A stretch of DNA of 11,692 nt, taken from contig CAMWKY010000036.1 in assembly GCA_947174965.1 (NCBI GenBank), positions 1 to 11,692 of the forward strand, written 5' to 3'. A program made the position numbers and the translations under genes. This DNA is from an uncultured Ruminococcus sp. (GTDB lineage Bacteria > Bacillota > Clostridia > Oscillospirales > Ruminococcaceae). Below the pieces are notes generated by a model. It was given only the letters and a program-made list of their open reading frames with translations, did not search any database and had not been told where the DNA came from. Positions 1-7,307 of this stretch are shown here, piece by piece (the first letter of the stretch is position 1; every line of letters begins with the position of its first letter).

Positions 1-1
1 A

Positions 2-2389
2 AAAATAACATCATTTTTAACTGCATTGATGCTTTTAACAGCTGTATCATGCAGTGAACAGCAAAATCCTGAAATGACTGAAAACTCACCTGCGCAGAAT
101 TACACGGCAGAAAAGCTTTCAAACGTAGCAAATTACAAGAAAGAAACGCTTGATTTTCCAAAAGAAATTATGCAGGTTTATACGTTCATGCCGTACAATG
201 ACGGAAATGAGTATCTGCTTTTAGGTACAGGCAGATATACTCCGCAGTTCTGGAAAACTAATGCAGATTTTACAGAGTTTGAGGATGTTGAATTTCCTGA
301 ATTTGACATAGGCAAATCATACGACCTTGACACAGCAAATGACGGTACAACAGTTGTTTTTGTGAATCACGCAGACTATGGCGACCTTCCGCCGATAAGT
401 CCTTATGAATATCCCGAAGATTATGACGAAGAACTCTACGACGCTAATGCAGAATACAAGTTCATGATTAAGACTTTCAAGGACGGCAAGCTTGTTTCCT
501 CTGCTGATGTTTCAGGTTACAGCGGAGTTGCGGAAAAATCAAGCAATATCAATGGCATATACTCTGACGGCGAAACAGTTATTGCTAAATTATCGGGTGC
601 ATATGAAGTTTTCAGTATTGACGGCAATTATATATGCGAACTTGAATACGACAGCGGAGATATTGAGCAGATAGGTCACGACAGAACAGGCAGGCTTATT
701 TGTGCTGTATCGTATGAAGAAAATGACGAGGACAAGCTGAAAATCTGTCTTATAGGCAATGACGGAAAACTCAGCGACTTAAACAATGTTACATATGATT
801 TCAGCGAAAGTGTACAGGGTATTCAGCAGGGAACAGATGAATATGATTTCTTTATGTGGTCACGCTCAACTGTTTTCGGTGTAAAATCGGGAAATTATGA
901 TATTGTGCCATTGATGAATATGAATGTTGCAGGATTTACTTCTGATGTACTCAAAGGTGTTCTGCCTCAGTCTGACGGCAATATGTCAGCCATGTTCAAC
1001 AACCACAGTGATTTCAGTTTGAACTTCAAGAAATACATTCCACGCACACCCGAAGAAATGGAAAATATAAAAGTTTTAACATATGGTGTATGCGAATTTG
1101 AGGGACAGACCCAGTATATACAAGACAAAATCAACGCGTGGAATGACGAGGGTCATGATTTCATGCTTGAATTGAAAACATATATAATCAAGGACAACAG
1201 CGACGGTACAGGTCTTGAAATCAGCGACCTTGCGGAAGATGCATTGTCAGGCAATCTTCCTGATTTACTGGAAGTTTCCTCTGTTAATTCTATCAACAAT
1301 ATCAATCTTGGCGAAATGGGTGCATTATGCGATTTGTACGAATTTATCGACAATGACGAAACATTATCAAGAGATTCATTTGTACCAAATGTGCTTGAAT
1401 GTACAGAAACTGACGGCAAATTGTATTCGCTCTCTGACTTTTTCTATGTCAATGCTGGAAAATTAGCAAAAACTAAATTTGTCGGTGACGCAGAGGACTG
1501 GACTTTTGAAAAATATGTTGACATGACAATAAATCCACCAATAGAAATGGAATTTGCCTACGATTCAAAGCAACAGCGAAGATGGCTTATTGATTTGACT
1601 GATTGGATTGACAGAAAAAATGCTACCTGTCATTTTACAGATGAAAGCTTTGTAAAATACCTGAACTGGTGCAATGAGCCTGATAATATCGAATCTGATT
1701 ATCCTGACTGGAATAATCAGGAGACATCATACGAAGAAGACCAGAAAAACTATGTAAAGCAACAGCGTAAATACATGGACGACAAGGAAATTTTCTCATA
1801 CATGAACTTATATGACTATGCTGATTACGCACAATGTATAAAAGGTCAGTTTGCAGGTGAGCATGTTACTTTTATTGAAACTCCGATACTTGCCACAAAC
1901 AATAATCTCGCAATAACATCAAATTCTGAAAACAAGGAGCTTGCATGGGAATATCTCAAATCAACAATATCAGATGAAACATATACCAAAAAAGAAAGTG
2001 AATTTCATGGATTTCCCATGACAAAAAGCGGTCTTGAAAAGCAGAAAAACTATGAACGCACTCACTACACCGACTACACACAATACGCTGAAACAAAAGA
2101 CGAACCATACTGGGCAGATTATCATGGATTAGTATATATGCTTGGTTTCTCAATATGCGGTGAATATGCAATACAGATTGGTGAAATAACAGATGATGAT
2201 ATTAAGGCAGTAGATGAAATCATCTCAAAGGCAAAGCCATATGATTATTCTTTAAGACTGACAAATGACTGCTATAATATTATCAATGAAGAAATAGACA
2301 ATTTTTTCAATGGCAGATATACCGCTGAACAGTGTGCAGATGTAATCCAGAGCAGAGTAAGCATCTATCTTTCTGAACAGTTCAGCTGA
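2..2389 (+). CDS. Extracellular solute-binding lipoprotein, 5' partial
   Basis: This is the substrate-binding lipoprotein of an ABC importer, probably for carbohydrate. The frame is open to the left edge and reads KITSFLTALMLLTAVSC, which is the hydrophobic part of a lipoprotein signal peptide ending at lipobox Cys (codon 50-52). The real start is therefore a few codons outside the window, and the TTG at 26 or ATG at 29 is internal to the signal peptide. Residues after about 350 look like family 1 solute-binding proteins: an IKVLTYG strand, a 'LPDLLEV' segment, 'GKLYSLSDFF', and near the end 'NNLAITSNSENKELAWEYLKS'. The first 330 or so residues after the signal are not part of that fold. They consist of repeated beta-rich stretches and may be a propeller-like domain. 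The visible protein has 795 codons, against about 400-450 for a plain binding protein. No permease or ATPase gene follows. Family call fairly sure; ligand unknown. Confidence 0.8.
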   Translation, partial: KITSFLTALMLLTAVSCSEQQNPEMTENSPAQNYTAEKLSNVANYKKETLDFPKEIMQVYTFMPYNDGNEYLLLGTGRYTPQFWKTNADFTEFEDVEFPEFDIGKSYDLDTANDGTTVVFVNHADYGDLPPISPYEYPEDYDEELYDANAEYKFMIKTFKDGKLVSSADVSGYSGVAEKSSNINGIYSDGETVIAKLSGAYEVFSIDGNYICELEYDSGDIEQIGHDRTGRLICAVSYEENDEDKLKICLIGNDGKLSDLNNVTYDFSESVQGIQQGTDEYDFFMWSRSTVFGVKSGNYDIVPLMNMNVAGFTSDVLKGVLPQSDGNMSAMFNNHSDFSLNFKKYIPRTPEEMENIKVLTYGVCEFEGQTQYIQDKINAWNDEGHDFMLELKTYIIKDNSDGTGLEISDLAEDALSGNLPDLLEVSSVNSINNINLGEMGALCDLYEFIDNDETLSRDSFVPNVLECTETDGKLYSLSDFFYVNAGKLAKTKFVGDAEDWTFEKYVDMTINPPIEMEFAYDSKQQRRWLIDLTDWIDRKNATCHFTDESFVKYLNWCNEPDNIESDYPDWNNQETSYEEDQKNYVKQQRKYMDDKEIFSYMNLYDYADYAQCIKGQFAGEHVTFIETPILATNNNLAITSNSENKELAWEYLKSTISDETYTKKESEFHGFPMTKSGLEKQKNYERTHYTDYTQYAETKDEPYWADYHGLVYMLGFSICGEYAIQIGEITDDDIKAVDEIISKAKPYDYSLRLTNDCYNIINEEIDNFFNGRYTAEQCADVIQSRVSIYLSEQFS

Positions 2390-2405
2390 TAAAAATATTC
2401 TGTAC

Positions 2406-2425
2406 TACAGCAATTACACTATAGA
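2406..2425 (+). repeat. IS-end-like repeat, copy 1
   Basis: The sequence TACAGCAATT-A-CACT-A-TAGA matches 18 of 20 bases of a second copy at 3045-3064 in the same orientation. The second copy sits 3' to a degraded IS630-type transposase, where a terminal repeat should be. This copy is therefore probably the end of a related IS or a small non-autonomous derivative. The leading TA fits the TA target preference of IS630/Tc1-type elements (known for the family). No transposase is readable inward of this copy. Confidence 0.5.
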
Positions 2426-2450
2426 CAAATCAGAAAAAATATGATATAAT
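2422..2450 (+). promoter_or_regulatory. Sigma-A promoter of the HEPN-like gene
   Basis: A -35 box TAGACA (2422-2427) and a perfect -10 box TATAAT (2445-2450) are separated by 17 bp. Transcription should start near 2457, giving a leader of about 68 nt before the ATG at 2525. The first four bases of the -35 box are the last four bases of the IS-end-like repeat. The promoter may therefore have been built or donated by the mobile element. No experimental start is known to me. Confidence 0.7.
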
Positions 2451-2495
2451 AGATAGTATTGTGGAAGCGAAGAAATAAGTTTATATGGAAAAAAT

Positions 2496-2509
2496 GACAA
2501 GCGATTGTC
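2496..2509 (+). promoter_or_regulatory. GNRA-capped hairpin next to a ribosome site
   Basis: GACAA and TTGTC form a perfect 5-bp stem closed by the tetraloop GCGA, which fits the stable GNRA class. The hairpin ends two bases before the GGAGG ribosome site (2512-2516) of the HEPN-like gene and could modulate ribosome access. A stem this short could also be chance. Confidence 0.3.
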
Positions 2510-2524
2510 CTGGAGGAATACACT

Positions 2525-2989
2525 ATGAGTTTTATTGATTCATATAAAAGGATTGAAAAACTATGCAGCGAAATATATGGCGATACTCATGGTCTATCAA
2601 TTTATATTGATGAAATGATTGGTGCGCCGAACGGCTCCTATTATGTGTCAGGCTGGAATGAAGACCTAAAGCAGTTAAAACATTATCGTTGGATAAGAAA
2701 TCAAATCGTACACGAACCGGGGTGTACCGAAGAAAATATGTGCGAATCTGGTGATATGCAGTGGCTTGATAATTTTTATTCTCGTATCATGTCAACCAAC
2801 GATCCGCTTGCGTTATATCGTAAAGCGAGAAGTCCACATGGAACGCAAAAACCGAAACAAACATATTCGTCAACTCCAACGAGTTATACATACCAACAAT
2901 ATAGAAAGACATCATCTAAACCCACAGGGTGCTTAACATACTTAATGGGAGTACTGTTTATCGTTGTTGCAGTGATGTACTGCTTTTAA
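2525..2989 (+). CDS. HEPN-like protein with C-terminal membrane anchor
   Basis: The start is the ATG eight bases after a strong GGAGG (2512-2516). The protein has 154 residues. Residues 1-100 are mostly helical and include 'KHYRWIRNQIVHEPG'. There R58-N59-x3-H63 is an R-x4-H motif of the kind that forms the active site of HEPN ribonucleases. The segment 'DPLALYRKA' (94-101) ends the conserved part. Residues 102-134 are a polar Ser/Thr/Tyr/Gln linker, and residues 136-153 (CLTYLMGVLFIVVAVMYC) form one membrane helix with only Phe after it, so the N-terminal domain should face the cytoplasm. It resembles an uncharacterised Firmicute family that I recall, without certainty, as DUF6548. The gene is flanked by IS debris and followed by a strong ribosome site leading only to a stub. 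HEPN assignment is inference from one motif; nuclease activity is unproven. Confidence 0.75.
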   Translation: MSFIDSYKRIEKLCSEIYGDTHGLSIYIDEMIGAPNGSYYVSGWNEDLKQLKHYRWIRNQIVHEPGCTEENMCESGDMQWLDNFYSRIMSTNDPLALYRKARSPHGTQKPKQTYSSTPTSYTYQQYRKTSSKPTGCLTYLMGVLFIVVAVMYCF

Positions 2990-2990
2990 A

Positions 2991-3019
2991 GGAGAATTTT
3001 GATGATTGATTATCAATGA
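2991..3019 (+). pseudogene. Ribosome site plus 5-codon stub of a lost downstream gene
   Basis: Directly after the HEPN-like stop codon (2987-2989) is AAAGGAG, with GGAG at 2991-2994. It is followed at 7-bp spacing by ATG (3002-3004) and the reading MIDYQ-stop, ending at 3019. A ribosome site of this strength and spacing, overlapping the preceding stop, is typical of the next gene in an operon. Only five codons remain before sequence that leads into an IS-end repeat (3045). I read this as the 5' stub of a second gene removed by IS insertion and decay. It could also be a genuine tiny leader peptide or chance. Confidence 0.35.
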
Positions 3020-3044
3020 GCTGATAAACCGCCTAAAAAGCTGT

Positions 3045-3064
3045 TACAGCAATTCCACTTTAGA
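3045..3064 (+). repeat. IS-end-like repeat, copy 2 (terminal repeat of the IS630 remnant)
   Basis: TACAGCAATT-C-CACT-T-TAGA lies immediately beyond the stop of the decayed transposase, which reads on the minus strand from 3197 down to 3065. That is the expected place for the 3' terminal inverted repeat of an IS630-type element, and the leading TA would be its target dinucleotide. It matches the copy at 2406-2425 at 18 of 20 bases. No inverted partner is visible to the right, so the other end of this element has been lost. Confidence 0.5.
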
Positions 3065-3197
3065 TTAATAATAACCACATACAGACAATATTTTTAGTCG
3101 TAACAGCAAAAAAGGCTTCTTCAATAAACTGGTTGAGAGCTTCAGAAGAACGTGCTTTCCATTTGCGTAAAAGAGACTTTATTTTTGACCACATCAT
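3065..3197 (-). pseudogene. IS630-type transposase, C-terminal remnant
   Basis: On the minus strand, codons from 3197 downwards read 'MMWSKIKSLLRKWKARSS', then 'EALNQFIEEAFFAVTTKNI'. This closely fits the C-terminal end of IS630-family DDE transposases, where a (N-P-I-E)-x-MWS-x-IK block follows the catalytic Glu and a 'tt-x-di-x-GWF-x-x-CGY' tail ends the protein. The tail is broken here. After 'KNIV' the expected GWF segment is missing, but a different frame gives CGYY-stop (3079 down to 3065), which matches the family terminus. A small deletion has thus shifted the frame. The rest of the gene, including all catalytic Asp/Glu codons, is gone; an in-frame stop (3198-3200) lies just upstream. 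Family assignment is from remembered consensus. The element is inactive. Confidence 0.6.
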
Positions 3198-3235
3198 TTA
3201 TGATAAAATATTGTAAAATGTAAAAAGGAGAAAAA

Positions 3236-4204
3236 ATGATGTCATATTTCAGTGAAAAGTATCTGAAAAAAATTTGTATAGGAAATATAACACTGAAAAG
3301 CAATGTGTTTTCTGCACCTCTTGCGGGATATACCTGTTATCCGTTCCGCATTATGTGCAGTAATCTCGGAGCAGGACTGACTTTTACAGAAATGGTAAGC
3401 GCAAACGGACTGAAATATAATGATAATGCGACAGAAAAACTCCTTTTCACTACAAAATCAGAATATCCGAAAACTGTACAGCTTCTTGGTGCTGAACCGT
3501 CTGTATTTGAACATACGTGCCGTTGCGAAAATATACAGAAGTTTGATATTATCAATATAAATATGGGCTGTCCTGTTCCGAACGTGATAAAAAGTGGTGC
3601 TGGCTGTGCATTGATGAACGATATGACAAGAGCATCTGAAATAATAAAAGCCTGCAAAAGAAGTGGTAAGCCTATTACTGTCAAATGCCGTATCGGTATG
3701 AACAGCAACAGCATAAATATAGTTGAATTTGCAAAAATGTGTGAGGATTCGGGTGCAGATATGATTGCAGTCCATGCCCGTACAAGAGATATGATGTACA
3801 GCGGTGAGCCTTTGTATGAACATATTGCAGATGCAAAAGCATTTATAAAAATTCCCGTTATAGCAAATGGCGGTATAGATTCAGAGGAAAAAGCAATAGA
3901 AATGATGAAGAACACAGGTGCGGACGGTGTAATGCTTGGGCGGTACGGATTTGAAAATCCGCTTATTTTTGCGCATCTTTGCGGACGTGAACTGACTGAA
4001 ACAAAAAAAAGTCTGTTGCTGTCGCAGATAAAACTGACAGCAGATTATTATGATGAGTTTTTCACCCTCTGTTATATAAAAAAGCTTGCATCATATTTCA
4101 TGAAAAAACAGCATGGAACAAAAAAGTATAAGCAGGATTTATATGCCTGCGGAAATCTGAAAGAACTGGAAAATATTATAGAAAAAATCTTTGCGGAGGA
4201 CTGA
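3236..4204 (+). CDS. dus: tRNA-dihydrouridine synthase (DusB-like)
   Basis: This FMN enzyme reduces uridine to dihydrouridine in the tRNA D-loop using NADPH. The 322-residue length is usual for the family. Visible motifs in order are 'SAPLAGYTCYPFR' (26-38), 'TEMVSANGLKY' (51-61), 'NMGCPVPNVIKSGAG' (109-123) with catalytic Cys112, 'TVKCRIGMN' with Lys150, 'VHARTRDMMYSG' with His180, 'IANGGI' (209-214) and 'GVMLGRYGFENP' (231-242) for the flavin phosphate. AGGAG (3226-3230) precedes two consecutive ATGs. The second, at 3239, has the better 8-bp spacing, so the product may begin there. The gene heads a three-gene operon with an LRR protein and an aldo/keto reductase. No strong promoter is visible upstream, where the sequence is decayed IS DNA. 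Which tRNA uridine is modified cannot be told. Confidence 0.93.
   Translation: MMSYFSEKYLKKICIGNITLKSNVFSAPLAGYTCYPFRIMCSNLGAGLTFTEMVSANGLKYNDNATEKLLFTTKSEYPKTVQLLGAEPSVFEHTCRCENIQKFDIININMGCPVPNVIKSGAGCALMNDMTRASEIIKACKRSGKPITVKCRIGMNSNSINIVEFAKMCEDSGADMIAVHARTRDMMYSGEPLYEHIADAKAFIKIPVIANGGIDSEEKAIEMMKNTGADGVMLGRYGFENPLIFAHLCGRELTETKKSLLLSQIKLTADYYDEFFTLCYIKKLASYFMKKQHGTKKYKQDLYACGNLKELENIIEKIFAED
4195..4199 (+). promoter_or_regulatory. Ribosome site that fixes the LRR protein start
   Basis: GGAGG lies inside the last codons of the dihydrouridine synthase gene, nine bases before the ATG at 4209. An upstream in-frame TTG at 4191 would place the start before this ribosome site, so it is rejected as the initiation codon. 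Confidence 0.8.
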
Positions 4205-4208
4205 TTTC

Positions 4209-7200
4209 ATGGATTACATACATCAGAATAACATACTTGTTAAAATTGAAAACTATAATAACGAAAAAACAATAGTTATTCCAGACGGTATAACCGCAAT
4301 AGGAGACAGCGTATTCAAGGGTATGAGGACGATTGAGGAAGTTATACTGCCTGAAAGTGTTGTATCAATAAAGGCAAATGCGTTCAAAGGGTGCAGGAAT
4401 CTGGAAAGCATAAATTTTCCGCAGAATCTTTGTGAAGTGGGTGACTTTGCATTTCACCGCTGTCACTCTCTTGAATCAGTTATTCTGCCCGACAGCGTGA
4501 ATCATGTAGGAAAAGGTGCATTTCTCTGTTGTGATTCACTGAAAAAAATATCTCTCAAAGGTGTACAGCGTATTGAAATGCAGACGTTCACAAATTGTAC
4601 AGCTATTGAGGAATTATCGCTGAATATCAATCTTGACACATCAAATCTTGGCGACGATATATTTACAGGCTGTACCAAAATAAACAAGATTAATTTTTCT
4701 GACGGTTCAGAATATTCAATCCCTAATCTTATAAAGGCTATCGACCATACCAACAATATAGTAAGTACGATTGCAAAAAGTGTGTATAAGTCAATGAAGC
4801 TTGAAAACGGACGACTTTATAAATTCAGTGTAAATCTGAAAGATGTAACTATTCCAGAGGGCATAACAAGTATTGAAAGAGGCTGTTTCAGTGATAAAAA
4901 GGGTATTGTTTCAATTGTCTTTCCAATGAGTCTCAAAAAAATATGTGCAAATGCTTTTGTTAACTGCATAAGTCTGAAAAAAGTTGTTATAAGCAATCCC
5001 GATATAAAAAAAGAAGATATTGAAGATGACACTTTCAGAGGTTGCAGTAACCTGACAGATATAGTATTTGATGGCGATACTGATGTTGTAAAAAAGATAC
5101 GTGAACAGGTCTACAGCGATTTCTATATAAGCGGTTGCGTATTGATGCGGTACAGCGGACATGAGGAGCGTATCAGTGTTCCTGACGGTATCAGAATTAT
5201 TTCAGAAAAATGCTTTATGGGAAATGACAGAATTGACAGAATAATCCTGCCCGACAGTGTAGAGGAAATAAGAGACAGTGCGTTCAGAAACTGCACATCA
5301 CTGCAAAGTATTGAGTTGTCTGCTGATTTGCGTAAAATCGGTACAAGTGCATTTGAAAACTGCCGTCAGCTTATTAAAATAACACTGCCTGACAATATGC
5401 GTACAATAGAAAAATCTGCTTTTAAAAGATGCCGTAAACTGAATTTTTTTGGTGTGAATAAAAAGCTTGAATATATCGGAGACATGACATTTTATGGCTG
5501 TAGCGAACTTAAAAATATAGATATTCCGTTTGATACAGTTCTTGACGGTGATATGATTTTTTTCAACAGCGGTTATACAAGAACATATATTCAGCCATAT
5601 CAGTTCTGTGGTGACGATACAATTACAGAACTTGAAATAACTACACCGCACACAATAGGCAGATATGCTTTTTCAGGATGTAAGAATCTTGAAAGCGTGA
5701 AAATAATCAACAGCGACTGCATTATAGATGAATACGCTTTTGAAAAATGCCCGAAACTGAAAAGTATATCTGTCAATGCAAAACGTATCAGCAAGGGTGC
5801 TTTTTCATTCTGTCAGAATCTTGAAAGCGTATATATAAATTCGCCTGAAATAAGTGATTATACTTTTTTTGAATGTGTAAAGCTTAAAGATGTTTCTTTG
5901 TCGGAAAATGTTAAAACTATCGGCAGAAATGCTTTTGAGGAATGTACAGCACTGAAGCATTTTCCATTTGAAGCAGTTGAATCAATTGGCGAAAGTGCAT
6001 TTGCAAGATGTGAGGGATTTTCTGAAATCTCACTTCACGGCAAAAAAAATATCAGCCGTCATGCTTTTGAGGACTGCTGTAATATAAAGCGACTGGATAT
6101 TGATTCATGTGTTTCAACAGACAGTGGTGCGTTTTTTAGTTGTACATATATAGATGAAATTGTGCTTGATGGTCTGGCATACAGTTTCAGCCGATTTTCC
6201 GACAGCATAAATTCTGTAGATAATAAAATTCCTGAACGTGTACAGGAGATTATCGGCGATATATATTCATGTTTTCACATTAACAGAAAAAATGAACTTC
6301 TGAAATATTACGGCAATTCAACAAGTGTAAATATTCCGAATGATGTTGTATCAGTTGGTGATGAAGCATTCCGAAACTGTTTGAGATGCAAATATATAGT
6401 ATTTTCCGAAACTGTGGACTACATTGGCAAGCTCGCATTTGATGGTACAGGCTGGCTTAACAGAATAAGACAGTACAACAGAATCAACATAATCAACAAT
6501 ATGATTGCAGACGGCGCAAACTGCGGTGAGTATGCAGAAATACCATCTGAAATAAAGCGTGTAATAAGCTGGGCATTTGCTGGAAATACAAATCTGAAAG
6601 AACTGAAATTTCTTGGTGAGCGTACTATTGTTGACGAATTTGCATTCCGCAACTGCATAAATCTCCATAAGATTATTTTAGCTGACGGTACTTGCTATAA
6701 TGTTAATGAGCGTGAAAAAAGTCCTGATTTTGTACAAAAAATATTTGCAGAGTGCCTTAACTGCTTCAAAACGGACGAAGCAGGAAATCTTGTTGAAAGT
6801 ACGGGAAATATAAAAAATCTTGTATTTCCACAAGGGATAAAATCAATTGCAGACGAAGTATACAAAGACTGCAATCTGCTTGAAAGTATAGTGTTATCAG
6901 ATGATACGGCGGAAATCGGAAAGAGTGCATTTGAAAACAGCAAATGGTTAAGATGTGTAGAAAATGCTGTAGGAGTAGTAAAAATCGGCGATTTTGCATT
7001 CAGTGGCTGTCAAAGTCTTGAAACAGCGGAATTTTCAGATAATCTGCGTGAAATCGGCAAAAGAGCATTTGAACATTGTTGCAGACTGAAAGAAATAGTA
7101 ATTCCGGAGGGTGTAAAATTTATACGTGAACGGACGTTTTTCAGATGCAAAAGCCTTAAAAAAGTTATACTTCCGTCAACGCTTGACTCAATAGAAAAAG

Positions 7201-7307
7201 AGGCATTTGCTTTTTGTGACAGTCTTGAAACGGTTGTAATATCAAAAAATACTCATGTAAATGAAAAAGCATTTGTATGGACAAATGCAGAAACGGAGTA
7301 TATATGA
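4209..7307 (+). CDS. BspA-type leucine-rich-repeat protein (LRR_5), no signal peptide
   Basis: This is a 1032-residue protein built almost entirely of LRR_5 repeats with the form IxxIGxxAFxxCxxLxxIxLPxxV, for example 'SAFENCRQLIKITLPDNM'. The N-terminus (MDYIHQNNILVKIENYNN) has no signal peptide or lipobox, and I see no membrane helix, dockerin or sortase motif. Unlike most secreted BspA relatives it should be cytoplasmic. Above the single repeats is a longer period: helical linkers near residues 168, 295, 676 and 840 each lead to an '(I/V/F)P-x-(G/D)-(I/V)' strand near 214, 323, 708 and 872. This resembles the N-terminal cap (IPDGITAIG, about 24-32). Many repeats carry a Cys after the AF. 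The gene starts 4 bp after dus and overlaps the next start by 4 bp, so the three proteins are probably co-produced. Function unknown; such folds usually bind proteins or other large ligands. Confidence 0.85.
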   Translation: MDYIHQNNILVKIENYNNEKTIVIPDGITAIGDSVFKGMRTIEEVILPESVVSIKANAFKGCRNLESINFPQNLCEVGDFAFHRCHSLESVILPDSVNHVGKGAFLCCDSLKKISLKGVQRIEMQTFTNCTAIEELSLNINLDTSNLGDDIFTGCTKINKINFSDGSEYSIPNLIKAIDHTNNIVSTIAKSVYKSMKLENGRLYKFSVNLKDVTIPEGITSIERGCFSDKKGIVSIVFPMSLKKICANAFVNCISLKKVVISNPDIKKEDIEDDTFRGCSNLTDIVFDGDTDVVKKIREQVYSDFYISGCVLMRYSGHEERISVPDGIRIISEKCFMGNDRIDRIILPDSVEEIRDSAFRNCTSLQSIELSADLRKIGTSAFENCRQLIKITLPDNMRTIEKSAFKRCRKLNFFGVNKKLEYIGDMTFYGCSELKNIDIPFDTVLDGDMIFFNSGYTRTYIQPYQFCGDDTITELEITTPHTIGRYAFSGCKNLESVKIINSDCIIDEYAFEKCPKLKSISVNAKRISKGAFSFCQNLESVYINSPEISDYTFFECVKLKDVSLSENVKTIGRNAFEECTALKHFPFEAVESIGESAFARCEGFSEISLHGKKNISRHAFEDCCNIKRLDIDSCVSTDSGAFFSCTYIDEIVLDGLAYSFSRFSDSINSVDNKIPERVQEIIGDIYSCFHINRKNELLKYYGNSTSVNIPNDVVSVGDEAFRNCLRCKYIVFSETVDYIGKLAFDGTGWLNRIRQYNRINIINNMIADGANCGEYAEIPSEIKRVISWAFAGNTNLKELKFLGERTIVDEFAFRNCINLHKIILADGTCYNVNEREKSPDFVQKIFAECLNCFKTDEAGNLVESTGNIKNLVFPQGIKSIADEVYKDCNLLESIVLSDDTAEIGKSAFENSKWLRCVENAVGVVKIGDFAFSGCQSLETAEFSDNLREIGKRAFEHCCRLKEIVIPEGVKFIRERTFFRCKSLKKVILPSTLDSIEKEAFAFCDSLETVVISKNTHVNEKAFVWTNAETEYI

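Noticed and set aside
2384..2411. Terminator after the solute-binding gene (CTGTA-C-TACAG)
   Set aside because: The palindrome has a one-base loop and no T-tract, so it cannot be an intrinsic terminator; it is better explained as the edge of the IS-end repeat.
2485..2538. 17-codon frame (MEKMTSDCPGGIHYEFY) in the HEPN-like leader
   Set aside because: No ribosome site upstream, and it runs across the real ribosome site and start; probably chance.
3185..3219. Possible dus promoter (TTGACC at 3185-3190 with TAAAAT at 3204 or 3214)
   Set aside because: Spacings of 13 or 23 bp are outside the sigma-A range; I could not support a promoter here.
3337..3915. 192-codon open frame on the minus strand
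   Set aside because: It lies fully antisense to the dihydrouridine synthase gene, whose motifs are unmistakable, and has no ribosome site; it is a frame shadow in AT-rich coding DNA.
4191..4208. TTG start giving six extra residues to the LRR protein
   Set aside because: It lies upstream of the GGAGG site, whereas the ATG at 4209 is correctly spaced from it.
5298..5651. 117-codon minus-strand frame within the LRR gene
   Set aside because: The Cys/Phe/Ile-rich text mirrors the repetitive LRR codons; no ribosome site or recognisable domain.
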